Shown piece by piece: positions 18,047 to 28,700 of a stretch of 32,962 bases of DNA. Origin of the DNA: Stramenopiles sp. TOSAG23-3 (Eukaryota > Sar); the NCBI GenBank assembly GCA_900128585.1, contig LT642210.1, forward strand, positions 1 through 32,962, given 5' to 3'. Every line of letters starts with the position of its first letter. Within the stretch, counting starts at the first letter, position 1. The notes beneath the pieces were generated by a model. The model saw nothing but the letters and a program-made list of their open reading frames with translations, had not been told where the DNA came from and did no database searches. The translations under genes and the position numbers were made by a program.

Positions 18047-18339
18047 AAAAAAAAGTAAATTGGAAGAATATAACACTCCGACAACCAACGAAAAGAAGGA
18101 GGAAAAACGATTCATAATTGATAATAAAGTGAGAGTCTTAAAGCATACTATATATTTTTTAATACTGTAACTCAGCAAATACTTTAGGGTAAATTTATCT
18201 TATCAAAATGTGGCTGATTGGACTATTGAGAATTTCTGCGTTCTGCGTACGAGACGCCAAAGCCTTCCTGAACCTCTCAGTCGACAAGGCGGAAAGGGTC
18301 CTGCACACGAACTGCCTATTTTACTCCCAGGGGAGCACT

Positions 18340-19095
18340 CTATTTTGTTGAATGTTGGTCGGAACATTCATGGCGAACGTTGGCTACAATTTCTGATGCC
18401 GAAGGGCCAAACTTGCGTACCATTCTTATTATCATTTCAGCCAGCGAATTGGAGTCTGTAGACTCCACTAAACTTTGGCGCAGGTGATCGATGAAAAGTG
18501 TGTTGTATGTGTGAGCCATACACCCAGATTTTGCGCGCTGCTCTCCAGAAGAAAACACGGGCTTTGGTTGAGAAAATGATGACGGCATTCGACCCGAATT
18601 GGCCGTTTTTGACGTTGGGGAAGCCATTAACGAACTCAATTCGGGGCTAAGTTCACGGCAAAGTTTTTCTGGACCGATCCCTCTTTGAGCGGCCGGTGCG
18701 GGTGTCATCTGATCCGGGTACTTCTTGATGATGCTTTTCAAGCTTTGCTCTAAAGCAGTCACTCTATAGAACTGCCCTGGCCAACCGGGTATGTGGTACG
18801 GTTCAGAACTTTTCGTCAATATGTACGTTTCTAATGATGCGGCCGTGTTTTCATTTGAATTGTGTTTGTAAAGTTTAAACAAATTTCGGCAGTTTTGCAG
18901 CAAAAACATTTTGAAACCTCCACATCCCCGAACGTAATTCTTCCAATGCTTCGCCTCTTCCTTGGAAAAGAGAGCGCCTCCAATCCTCGACAACATACCG
19001 ACCTTGCCCTTTTGCTTCTTGATATATGACAATAACGCATACTGTATTTGTTTTTCCATTCCATGCTGCTGCATTTTTGTTTTATGTTCAGGCAT
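18340..19095 (-). CDS. Unknown protein, possible LOTUS-like winged-helix domain
   Basis: A 251-residue open frame with ATG at 19093-19095; an in-frame TAA two codons upstream fixes the start. Residues about 14-78 (QIQYALLSYIKKQKGKVGML, then FLLQNCRNLFKLYK) have the pattern of a small winged-helix domain such as OST-HTH/LOTUS: a helix, a G-rich turn, a second helix and a closing FLxxxxxLFxL strand. LOTUS domains are linked to RNA regulation, but this assignment is weak. The middle (about 130-190) is Ser/Pro-rich. The C-terminus is unsure: the frame stops at a TAG, yet the next 130 bp remain GC-rich and encode a protein-like frame on the same strand, so a 3' intron may be missed. It converges with the C2H2/AP2-like gene. 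Confidence 0.6.
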   Translation of the reverse strand: MPEHKTKMQQHGMEKQIQYALLSYIKKQKGKVGMLSRIGGALFSKEEAKHWKNYVRGCGGFKMFLLQNCRNLFKLYKHNSNENTAASLETYILTKSSEPYHIPGWPGQFYRVTALEQSLKSIIKKYPDQMTPAPAAQRGIGPEKLCRELSPELSSLMASPTSKTANSGRMPSSFSQPKPVFSSGEQRAKSGCMAHTYNTLFIDHLRQSLVESTDSNSLAEMIIRMVRKFGPSASEIVANVRHECSDQHSTK

Positions 19096-20041
19096 TCTTA
19101 TTATCTAATGTGCGCCCACGGAATTATGTGGAAAAATGCAAACGACAACTCAGCGTAAGCAACTAACTAAGGGATCAGGGAAAATCTTATTGATGTCGGT
19201 CTGTTCTAGGCTGATGCGGTGGCGGCGTTGTGTTGTAAAGTTGGCGGCTAATTGTGTCAATAATTTTCAGTGCTAGGATTTTGTTCAATGTAAAAAAGGT
19301 CGACGTTCCAATTTGTTCTATCTTCTTTTAAACTTTGTTCTTTTATATCCAATTTCTATTTCATTTTCTTTTGTTTTGGTACGTACGAATCACACTGAAT
19401 AATTAGAATGATGATGATGTTATTATTATTATTATTTGTATTTTTTTATTATTATTAATTAGTCATGATTTTTGTTCTTCTTTCGTTTTATTCCCTTTCG
19501 CCTTTCTTTCTCTCTCTTCTTCTTCTTCTTCTTCTTCTTCTCTTCTGTTCTTTTTTTATAATTAATTATTATTTTAATATCTTTCTTCTTCTATTTAATT
19601 CTATTCTATGTTATTAGAGTAAATACTATGCTAAGATGTGACAATAAATATTATTATTATTTCCACCACTTTCACAAATTTATTATTAAATCAATTAATT
19701 AATTGTTCGATATTTTGTTATTGTTGTTTCTTTCTTTCTTTTTTTCTTCTTCTTCTTGCTTCTTCTTGTTGTTGTTGTTTTGTTGTACTTAAATAATATA
19801 ATAATAATGAAATATAAATATTTATTTAATTATATTATCATCAAAAAAACAAAACAAAACAAAGAAGTTCACTCATCATTTTAAATAAAAACTACAAATG
19901 AAATTATATATGTAAAACTTGTCATAAAATTTCAGAAAACTTATTCCAGGAATACTTCATATCGAATGCACCCGCGTGGATCTCAAACCCCGTCATAGAT
20001 AGGAATTTGACAACCGTCTAACAAAGCAAATTCTCTACACC
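19096..20041. other. Head-to-head gap with microsatellites
   Basis: Promoter region for two divergent genes. The left 220 bp have mixed composition, probably 5' UTR of the winged-helix gene. The rest is AT-rich with ATT repeats (around 19410-19460 and 19640-19660), a 46 nt pure pyrimidine tract with about eight CTT units (19501-19546) and GTT repeats (around 19765-19780). No gene and no dispersed repeat was found. Confidence 0.6.
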
Positions 20042-20912
20042 ATGGACGAGGAGGGGAAACAGTTTCATCAAGAAAATGACCTAACAAAATCGGTAGCGGC
20101 GGCAGCGGAATTGGGTGTAAGTACCCCGGAATTTTTACCCCTCTTGTCTTTCATTGCTGTCTAGCTGAAACCATGCGTAGCATGTTGATTACCGACAGAC
20201 GAACGCCTCCATCTGTTTTCATCTTCCAGCACCACGTACTGCCTATTTTACGCATGTAAATATCTAACATTACCTCTTGTTATTTTTGAAGGACATTACT
20301 AAAGTTGCTACTTTATTACGAAAACACGGCGAGCCTGTGAACGATCCTGGAGGCAGTCACAACGTTTCAGCATTGATATATGCTGCCGCAAATGGAAATG
20401 TTGATATGTTGTCCTTGCTTATAAGTTCTGGAGCTGATGCAAACTGCAGCGATGCCTTTAAGACCACACCCTTGCATTATTGCTGCAGGCTGGGGTTAAT
20501 TGACCTTGCATCCCGGTTAATTAACGAGGCTAACGCGTCCGTTGACAGACAAGATATTAATGGAGCAACGCCATTGCACCTTGCTGCACACTACGGACAT
20601 CTCGAAGCGGTACAAGTGCTTTTACTCGCGAATGCCGACCCAACGATAAAGAACGTATTCGAAAGAAAACCTTCAGATTTGTTGATAAATAGTATACGTC
20701 GGAGAGTGGGCCTCCTCTTTGACGGAACGGAAACGTTAGATGACATCGTTACTTTTTCTTTTTCGGAGGCATCGCTAAGGCTGCATTGCACGCAACAAGA
20801 CAGTAGAGTAGAGTTCGACGTCATATCGCATTTAGCGGATAATCCTTATTTACGAAACATGCAAATGGTGCTTAAGGAATTACAAATAGGGCTGTCAAAG
20901 TTGACCAAATAA
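20042..20912 (+). CDS. Small ankyrin-repeat protein (two exons)
   Basis: Exon 1 is 20042-20116 (ATG at 20042, 25 codons) and exon 2 is 20292-20912, giving 231 residues. Splicing restores a proper ankyrin start: AAELG|DITKVATLLRKHGE is the usual A-x2-G-D-x3-V-x2-LL pattern split by the intron, which strongly supports exon 1. Three more repeats follow at about 48-80, 81-115 and 116-148 (SALIYAAANGNVDMLSLLIS; TPLHYCC; GATPLHLAAHYGHLEAVQVL). The C-terminal 80 residues have no recognised domain. Four repeats usually form a protein-binding surface; the partner is unknown. It converges with the methyltransferase gene with only 179 bp between stops. Confidence 0.88.
20117..20291 (+). other. Spliceosomal intron, 175 bp, in the small ankyrin gene
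   Basis: Donor GGT|GTAAGT at 20117, acceptor TTTTGAAG|GAC at 20291, likely branch site CTAAC at 20264-20268. It is in phase 0 and joins the two halves of the first ankyrin repeat. Confidence 0.88.
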
Positions 20913-21091
20913 TTAAGTTATTATTATAAAAAATGTGAAACAAAATATATGCTGTTATATAAAATTAATTCATGCATCCATTCGGATTATGCATGGACAT
21001 CGCTGTCGTCAACTAAATTCAACTAAAATATGCAAAGATAAAAAAAACAAATTATATAGTATGTTTTAAATAATATTTTCATTCTATAAAT

Positions 21092-22219
21092 TTATGTAAC
21101 TTGCGGCCGGGTCAGCATAGCAGCTACACCAACTACAGCATCTTTCATATCAAAAAGGACAGGTTCAGAATTTGGTACAACGTAACCTTGCTTTCGTTTG
21201 CACTCAAGATCGCGTCTTGCGGTTACGAACGAAAAGTCAGAATCAGATTTTACACAGCCACTGGCCTCATCCTGGACTTCCTCCACCACGTGTAACAAGC
21301 CGCTCCGGACCAATCGTTTCCATGCATGCTGCACGCTTCCCATCTGCAAATCATCCACAACAATTCTTGCATTGCGGTTATCTTTGTTCAAGTACGCCGC
21401 TGCCCAAAACAGGTCCGATTGCGCAACCGTCTGTTCATGCCCCCCGTCTACAAAAAACAAATCCACATTTCCAAACACATTTGGACGTTTGTCTGCGTAT
21501 AAAGGTAGGGTCTCTAAAGAATTCCCAACAATTAATTGAAACCTGCCCGGAAAATGCGAGCGTAAATATTCGGCAGCAGGGAAAACGTACCCATGCTCTC
21601 CGAGATCAAAAGATATCACGCTGGCTTCAGGATTGGCAAACAGCCACAGGAGCGCAGAGTGCCCTAAATTGAAACCGCATTCTACAATGATGCGGGCATT
21701 TGTGGAGGTTGCCAATTTCATTTTCAGTTTCATCAGTTCCAAGTAATACAACGAGCCCCCTTCCGCGAATCGCAAGTCAAACCCCGCAGACTGAAGGTAT
21801 TCCGAGAGGTGGTTTACATGGTCTATGTACATTAAGAGGAGAGCATTCTGAACGCGATTGGACAGCAAATGTAGACATTTTTGTCGCTCGTTCTTTGCTA
21901 TCCCGGAACAAAACTCGTCGATCCCCGGTTTACTTTTACCAGTCTTGCTTGAAATGTTTAATGCCAGTATTGTGTCACCAACCCCCACTGAGATAGTTTT
22001 GTAGGCAGCAAAGAGGCGATCGGGGGCCGTGCAATTGCCCGTAGGGTAGGATTGCAACGATTTCTGCCCCAATGGGTCTACTTCTGTGAAAATGCTTCTT
22101 TTTGCAGAATAGGAGCCCCCAACCAACAATGCGGCAAGCAAGAAGTGAAGGTGCATCATTTCGGTTTCTACGATGCGGCGAAGTAAGCGTTTACGCTGAT
22201 GTGCGTCTCTTGTTTTCAT
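21092..22219 (-). CDS. Membrane-anchored or secreted SAM-dependent methyltransferase-like protein
   Basis: A 375-residue protein with a basic N-terminus followed by one hydrophobic segment (about 22-38), fitting a type II membrane anchor; an in-frame Met pair at 21-22 would instead give a cleavable signal peptide. The luminal part contains a class I methyltransferase fold of the Methyltransf_24 type: glycine motif VECGFNLGHS (179-188), ISFDLGEH (acidic end of strand 2), GNSLETLP, and FFVDGGHE (256-262), the strand-4 motif of this family. N-x-S/T sites at N62 and N88 fit the secretory route. The longest frame starts with TTG at 22234; ATG 22217-22219 is preferred. Related domains often methylate sugars or small molecules; the substrate here is unknown. 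Confidence 0.78.
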   Translation of the reverse strand: MKTRDAHQRKRLLRRIVETEMMHLHFLLAALLVGGSYSAKRSIFTEVDPLGQKSLQSYPTGNCTAPDRLFAAYKTISVGVGDTILALNISSKTGKSKPGIDEFCSGIAKNERQKCLHLLSNRVQNALLLMYIDHVNHLSEYLQSAGFDLRFAEGGSLYYLELMKLKMKLATSTNARIIVECGFNLGHSALLWLFANPEASVISFDLGEHGYVFPAAEYLRSHFPGRFQLIVGNSLETLPLYADKRPNVFGNVDLFFVDGGHEQTVAQSDLFWAAAYLNKDNRNARIVVDDLQMGSVQHAWKRLVRSGLLHVVEEVQDEASGCVKSDSDFSFVTARRDLECKRKQGYVVPNSEPVLFDMKDAVVGVAAMLTRPQVT

Positions 22220-22749
22220 AACTAGACGTTTCAAATATTCCCTCGAAAAACATGGGGATCAAGGAGAAATCGAAACCCCACCAATATGCATCAACAAAAA
22301 ACGTTTTGTGAGTCACTCATATGGAGGTGTGGTGAGTCGTGAGAGAGTTGTTGGTGTATTATTTATCAATAATCAATAAAAATTAAGTGGATTTACCCTA
22401 AACTTAACACTATTTGTCAATGAGGAGGAGGAGGCAGGGGGCAGGGGTTAGAAAAATAGCGCTATTCGCTCGCGTTCCAAAAAACACAAGGAAAAAAACA
22501 GCCAATTTTCTTGTATTAAATATATCCTGATGATAAAAACAAGAAAATTGGCTGTTATTTAAGTGATAACAATAAATAGTATATTTATGGTTTGTAATAT
22601 TTAAAGCATTTTTATTTGTTTTTTTTCTAATGGTGTATCTTGTTTTGCCCTCTTTTGGAACTATGATATTTCCATGGGTTCCGGTCCCTTTCTTATGTAG
22701 AAACGCAAACGTTCCACGCAATTCTATAGACCTCCCCCCTTTTCAACTT
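22220..22749. other. Gap between methyltransferase and USP genes
   Basis: A tandem gap: 5' flank of the methyltransferase gene and 3' flank of the USP gene. It contains a G-rich run (22420-22447) and the inverted repeat pair at 22497-22556. A minus frame at 22410-22721 includes translated repeat and is not credible. Confidence 0.65.
22497..22556. repeat. Inverted pair of the dispersed repeat core
   Basis: AACAGCCAATTTTCTTGT (22497-22514) and its exact reverse complement (22539-22556), separated by 24 nt. A transcript of either strand could form an 18 bp hairpin. It lies about 195 bp downstream of the USP stop and about 280 bp upstream of the methyltransferase start. Confidence 0.92.
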
Positions 22750-24633
22750 TTACAAGGCATCGTCGTCGACCCTTTCATAAAAGAGCACGTACGCACTACG
22801 GCCATCTGCATTTTGAACTTCACTCTCAGACACATTGCTGTCGTTGAAAGAGAGCCATTTGCCATTCACCCAGTTCCTTGCGGTAGCTGTGTAGTGCCCA
22901 CCTCCTAGCCCCCCCATATGATTCGATACGGCAAAAAGTTGGTACTTCGATTCCAGATTCATATCTGGTGAGCCAGGAGACAAGTAGGATTTCAAATCTA
23001 AGTCTTTTGATGGAATGTTGACGTCCACGTCCAACTTGCTGCGTCGGTATTTTCCATGCTGAAACCGCTTCAAATGGAGAACGAGGACGCGGGGAAGTTT
23101 CCACAACTCGATTTTCTTGAAAGCTTGCTGCTGAGTCTTGCACTTTGGACACAACCATTCGTCTTTGCTGCCTAACTGCTCTTCAGAGGTAAACAGATTC
23201 AAGGCGTCTAGTAAATCGATGCTATGCGCCTTTTGAGAAAGCCTGTCTCCTCGCCGGGAGTTCTTGCCCCCCTCTGGCAAATTTAACGGGAGCGACAAGT
23301 ACATGAAAGGGTCGAAGGTTACCGAGACGTGATTGCACGATCTGTCTGCGCAACTTAGCCGGCTCTTGTACAACCCGTGGAATAAATCAACAATTATTGA
23401 ATTGTTCCGAGATATGTGGTAGTTCCAGGTCTCTTGGGCAATGAGAGCGTCTGGTCGACCGTCGTTCTCTTCTTGCTCTACGTATGGCTTAACTCGAACA
23501 CGATTCAGGTCCTCGTGAAGTCCATCGAGGAGAAAGGCCAACAATTCTTGAGAATCGTGCTGCCTCATGCCCACAAATTGGGGCGCAAACTTGGAAATGG
23601 TCTTCTTGAAACCCCTAGGTACAAAAGAACCCGTCCCCTTCGCCCACAACGAGGCTACCAAGGCCGCGTACTGGTTTGCAATTTCTCCGTTCATCCCAAG
23701 AGGGTTCTCCGTGTTTATATCCGCTATGTAATGGTTTCCAAGAAAAAACTTTGTCAACTCCTTCGTGTTGCTGAGGCATTGCAGGGCAGAGTTCATGAAG
23801 CACGTGTTTCCGATGTTTTGAAGGCCTACCTGGCCGGCGCCTCGCACGAGCTGGTTAATATTGGGCATGACGAGCGACGCATTGCCACTCTCGTCCCCTT
23901 CTTTCGCGGTCCCCCGAAAAGAATTAGAGGGTCCGGATGACGAGCTTTGTCTAATTTTTCCGTTGTTGTCAATGTAACTGCCTTCGCTACGATTATTATT
24001 GTTGCCGCCTCTGCCCTTTGAATTTCTGGTGCCGTCGCCCATCGCTCTACCGTTGTCTATGTTCTGGTTATAAGATCTTCGCCGGCCCCCTTCCCTGCTC
24101 CCAAGACTGCCCCCTTCCAAATTCACCCTGTGGGAAGGCCTACCGCCCGCTCCGCCGTCTTTGCTTCTACGAGACGAGTTTCTTGTTGCACGGCCAGACA
24201 GGCTGTGCTTCTTGTAATTCGTCTGTAAGTCAGCATCTAACGCAGCGGACGCCCCGGATCCGAAGCTTGCTATTTGAGACCTTCTGCCACTTGAGTCTGT
24301 ATTTTTCGTGCCTCTACCCCTATTATTCTGTGGAAGGGCTGCCGATTTTCCCGTTCTTTTGTCCAACGACATGTTTCCGAGACTTTCCTCAACCAAGTCA
24401 AAGGCAGCCCCAGCTGTCGAGGACAAAAGGCGTGACCTCACACCACCTTCGGACTCGGGAACGGTAAGAGAAACCCGGCCGTGACTATTATCAGTCGTAG
24501 GCGACGTTCCTTGTACCGAAGATTTCCCCGCGTTGGCCCGCGAACGACGCCTTTGCTCTCTATCACTGGCAATGGGCGTCCCGCCTTTCCGGCCGCCGGC
24601 CTTTCTATCAGCATAGCCGTTGTAAAACGACAT
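22750..24633 (-). CDS. Ubiquitin-specific protease (peptidase C19)
   Basis: A 627-residue deubiquitinase. The catalytic domain runs from about 265 to the C-terminus. The Cys box is GLQNIGNTCFMNS with catalytic C278; QHDSQELLAFLLDGLHEDLN follows; CADRSC and CPKC are the two Cys pairs of the zinc-binding fingers; the His box is GGLGGGHYTAT with H580, and SFNDS places the acidic partner at D598. The domain resembles the USP4/USP15/USP8 group but lacks a large internal insertion. Residues 1-260 are low complexity, rich in Arg, Gly, Ser and Asn, with RG-type repeats, and have no UBL or DUSP domain; this tail may bind RNA or partners. It starts at ATG 24631-24633 and is intronless. Activity is well supported; substrates are unknown. 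Confidence 0.95.
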   Translation of the reverse strand: MSFYNGYADRKAGGRKGGTPIASDREQRRRSRANAGKSSVQGTSPTTDNSHGRVSLTVPESEGGVRSRLLSSTAGAAFDLVEESLGNMSLDKRTGKSAALPQNNRGRGTKNTDSSGRRSQIASFGSGASAALDADLQTNYKKHSLSGRATRNSSRRSKDGGAGGRPSHRVNLEGGSLGSREGGRRRSYNQNIDNGRAMGDGTRNSKGRGGNNNNRSEGSYIDNNGKIRQSSSSGPSNSFRGTAKEGDESGNASLVMPNINQLVRGAGQVGLQNIGNTCFMNSALQCLSNTKELTKFFLGNHYIADINTENPLGMNGEIANQYAALVASLWAKGTGSFVPRGFKKTISKFAPQFVGMRQHDSQELLAFLLDGLHEDLNRVRVKPYVEQEENDGRPDALIAQETWNYHISRNNSIIVDLFHGLYKSRLSCADRSCNHVSVTFDPFMYLSLPLNLPEGGKNSRRGDRLSQKAHSIDLLDALNLFTSEEQLGSKDEWLCPKCKTQQQAFKKIELWKLPRVLVLHLKRFQHGKYRRSKLDVDVNIPSKDLDLKSYLSPGSPDMNLESKYQLFAVSNHMGGLGGGHYTATARNWVNGKWLSFNDSNVSESEVQNADGRSAYVLFYERVDDDAL

Positions 24634-25767
24634 GGTCTAACCAGCCAAGCTAGGCTCTTCAGAAACGACGAGCGAACCCTTGGTTGAAAGCTATCTTTCA
24701 CTCCCTCTTTCAAAACAATACTCTTCGTAAAGGCAAACAAACAAAGTTGTGCAACGCAATCAACGAACGTTTTCAATAATTTTTATTTGTTTGTTAAATG
24801 TTTCATACGAAGAATGAAGGTCGTAGATTAATAATTAATATATTATTACTTCTTATTGATATTTTTTCCAACTGTGGTGTGATTTTTTTTTAATTATTAT
24901 TAATTACAACATACAATAATAATAATAATAGAGGAGTAGTAGAAGAATACATTAAAGATGATCTTTTTTTGTTCTTCTAATAATAATAAAATAAATAATA
25001 TTCTTTCCCCTTCTCCATACTTAACTAAGACGAATATAGTATACTCTTATATAGAACGACTACGAGGACTCCTCGTTTTAATTGCCTCTCATACTCTCAT
25101 ATCTCAAAATTGGTTGTCGTTATTTTTATTTTTTATTTTTAAGGTATTTAGTAGGGACTTGTTTTCCTTCCTCCTACAGTTAGTTAGCTACGAGGGTAGA
25201 CACTATTATTAAATTAAAATAAATAAATAAATAGCACTTGTCGTTACATTCCATTCTAAATTACTATTATATCAATACTACGGTACGTATACTATATCTC
25301 TTATTGACTCCTCATATAATAGTAGTGCTATAAATAAATTTATTACGAAACCATAGCTTCTATTCTACGTCCTCGTTAGCAGGGCTTACAGGGCACAACT
25401 TAACAATGAAAAAAAAAAAAAGTGCGCTTCTTCTTTCTTCTCTTTCTTCTGAATTTCTCTCTTCTCTCTCTCAAAAAAAGAAAGTATTAATAGTTAGTCA
25501 GTGTTCACTACGGTAGGTACTGGTACGATAAAATATGAATAGAAAAACACCACAATAATATATATTAGTACTACTCTTTCACCGATATTACTACATAATT
25601 TAACTGTATAATAGTAATTTATTCATTGATAATTATTGCATTGCATGCGTTCAATTAGTATACATGGATAAGGGAGAGGTGAGGAAACGAACGATCGATT
25701 TTCAATAGATCATCTCAGGTTTCTCATACTATTTATACATAGACACGGTGCCCGGAGAACTGTACAA
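24634..25767. other. Head-to-head gap between USP and large ankyrin genes
   Basis: 1.1 kb of AT-rich DNA with promoters of two divergent genes. It has a poly-A run around 25407-25420, CT/TTC-rich runs around 25425-25470 and TACGGTA-like elements near 25280 and 25510. No credible open frame and no dispersed repeat was found. Confidence 0.6.
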
Positions 25768-28700
25768 ATGTCCGGTTACACCATAGCAGACATAGAAAGG
25801 TCGGTGATCAAGGGTGATAACGATGATTTCAAAGCCATCATCAATGAATTGTCGAGGAGCAAATCGCCAGTGTCGCCGGCGCAGGGTCCCAGCAGCATAG
25901 ACTATTTCAAGCTGACGCCGTTGCATTTGGCTGCTGGACTCGGACACACTGGTGTTGTGAAAACGATTTTCGATTTTGAGTTTGTGGCGTTACCTGGGGT
26001 AGATCTGGGGTGTTCGACATCCTCTGATGTCAATGCGAGGACCCCGCTTCACCATGCTGCATCATGCAAGAATTCGTCTCCTACGCTTCGGCTTTTGGTA
26101 GAGCACGGCTGTGACGTCAACAAGCAGGACTCCATGGGCCGAACGCCCGCTCATGTTGCGATGTACACCGGAAGAAACGAAAACATACAGGAGCTCCTTT
26201 CTGATGATAATCTTAAATCGTACTCTGAGAACGTAGTGGACAAGGCTGGGGTTTCCCTGTTTGCGCTGGCAATTCGGTGCGGAAAATTCGACATTGCGGA
26301 AAAGTTGTACACCCTCTGGAACTGCAATGCAAAGGCCTTTTCCGTCGATTCGAAAAGCGGGGAGGAAGAATCGAAGGGGGGATCAAAAGAAAAGACAGGT
26401 AAGTGCGCAGATTGGGAAAAGGATCCAGCGGTCGTTTTTGAAGAGTTGGTTGTGGCTGCGCCTTTTGCCACCCGTCCGGGCGAAGAGAGTCCGTTTTTAA
26501 GGATGTTTTCCAATTTTGTCGGCATGGTGCGCGACAATCTACATCTTGACGAAGACGAATTGTTATTTTCGTGCGGCCGGGGCCTTTTTGAACGTTTGTA
26601 CACAAGCCTTTTGATGACGCCAACGAAAAATTTGTCCTCGGAGGGGGTCGATCGTGGCGCCACTTTGTTCCGCACATGCCTTGGCATTGTCCAGAAATTC
26701 GGCCTTGTTCTCGATGCCTTCTCGTTCACTAATGGTTATAAATGGAAGGTCGAGTGTATGATTTGCCACGAGCGCCTGTCTCTATCCGATTCGATCAAGT
26801 ACCACAGGGGGCATACCTGTTTGTCCTATGGAGCGATGGAGGGTAATACAAAAGCTTGCGTGGCATTTTTGGATTTTGTGGACGCCTTTCCGTATGCTTC
26901 AAGTGATGATGAAATGGAACTGAAAGACAAGAAACGGGACCCAATAAGGTGGGCCGCAAAGTTTGGTCATTTGGAGACTGTGAAAACGTTATTGGAGCAC
27001 GATCTCTTTCAAAGCTATGATGGGTCTTTCAGTTTAAGGGCGGCTGCTACTCATGGCCATGTAGAAATAGTTGAATTTTTGCTATCCTCATCGTTGGCGG
27101 ACACGAAATCCGTTGGTCCTGCTCTGCTGGCCGTCTCTTCCGTGCGCAGCGGTGAGGTCGCTAAGGACGAACGCGCGCTTCAAATTAAATCCCTCTTGCT
27201 GGAAGCTTTCGACGTTAGCGCTGAAAGTGATGACACTGTTGCACAAATTTTGTTTGCGTTGATGTCAGCACATTCCACGTGCTCTCCGGAAAACATTTTG
27301 CAAATATTAACCTACACAGGTAAATGCAAGCCCCAAATGTTACGGTCCTGCAGTTTGGAGTTGCTGTCCATTGCTGCTAGAAGCAACCGCCTGGTGCTTG
27401 GGATGCCCAGCATACTTTTAAAGAACACTGGCCGTTTGCCCTTGCGTTACGATAGTCGCGGCTGCCTGCCTATACACTACGTTGCCGCTTCAGGGAACGC
27501 GGACCTTTTGTTTGAGCTAAGAGAAGCGTACAAAGTCGCCGATTCCAGTTTATCCCCCTTTCTATGTCCTATGAAACCAATAGACGGCGTCGCTGACAGA
27601 AAATTTAACGCACAGAACGCTTTGGAGATTTTAGCATTCTCGGGAAATGTTACCGTGCTTCGGCAAATTTTCTCGGGCCTTGGGCTGACAGACTGCCTTT
27701 CCACAGCTCAGCAAAGTTCTCTGTGTGCCCAGGCCGGTCGAGGAGGCTTTAAGGATGTAGTAACGCTTGTAGTAGCGCAATTCCCCGCCTCCGTGGGGCA
27801 CGCATATGACGCCGCCGCACTGGAAGGTCATTTTGGTTGCGTTACGGCGTTGCAAAATGAAGGGTACCTCCATTTGTTGGAACGGCAGACGGGAAGGCGG
27901 TTTGGGTCACACCGGTGGTCGTTGCTGCACCTTTGCGCATTCTTTGGGGATATCGAGTTAGCGCATCGTTTGCTTTCTTCATGCACCCCGGGACGCCTAA
28001 AATCATTCACGAACATGCGTGACTCAGCCGGATACACTCCTCTGCTGATTGCGAAGGCGTTTGGTTCGCAAAAAATGGTTCACTTGCTGACTGGGTTAGA
28101 AAGTACTGATATGCAAAGCAAATCCCACAAGATCTCCATGCTGTGGAAATACATTACCCATACTAGTGAACGACCCAAGCCTAACTTGCCTAACCCTGCT
28201 TACTGCGGCATCCGGTTCAGTTACGAGCCTGACGAAGAATGTTTGCATGGAAAGGTGCTGAAGTACCATCCCCCAATCGATACTCACGACGGCAGTGGAC
28301 TGTTCGAGGTTGAGTGCCCGAATTACGAGAGAGAGGCGATAGAAACTAAGCTGTTGACCAAAAAAGATTTGTTTCGAATCCTTGATGCTCACCCGTATTT
28401 CGAGTATGAGGTTTATTGGCATTACTTTGAAACATTAGATGATAGCACACCATCGGTTGGGGATGCGAACGACCCAAATTTACCAGACGACCCTGTCTCA
28501 AATACTGAAGGGTACGACAAAGTTCACCTGTTGAACCAGGCCAGGTTGGCAAGAAGGTCTAGTAAAGCATCGATGTGGAAAGAGCAAATAATTGACGGGG
28601 TTTCTATGGACGATTTAGGGAACAACGCTTGGCTCAAAACTTGCCAAGAATTGTCAGTAGACACTTTACAGGAGTTTGGGGACGGCGAGTTTTTGCAGGA

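Larger units (their letters stand above)
17689..18147 (+). repeat. Pair of 17 bp direct repeats 442 bp apart
   Basis: GAGAGTCTTAAAGCATA occurs at 17689-17705 and again at 18131-18147. Both are followed by an AT-rich TATATAT-like stretch. The pair brackets the foldback element. This feature spans from the first copy to the second; only the two ends are the repeats. Confidence 0.8.
17203..18339. other. Convergent gap rich in dispersed repeats
   Basis: A tail-to-tail gap of 1.1 kb holding at least three copies of the dispersed core, a 100 bp foldback element, a pair of 17 bp direct repeats and a segment also present after the large ankyrin gene. The last 130 bp (about 18208-18339) are more GC-rich and coding-like; see the possible winged-helix gene. 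Confidence 0.75.

Noticed and set aside
24958-25212. Plus-strand 84-codon frame upstream of the large ankyrin gene
   Set aside because: AT-driven Phe/Leu/Ile-rich frame with no motif, in a promoter gap.
26399-26404. GTAAGT donor-like site in the large ankyrin gene
   Set aside because: The frame reads through without interruption and no matching acceptor and branch site is evident; the nearest CAG is only 12 bp away.
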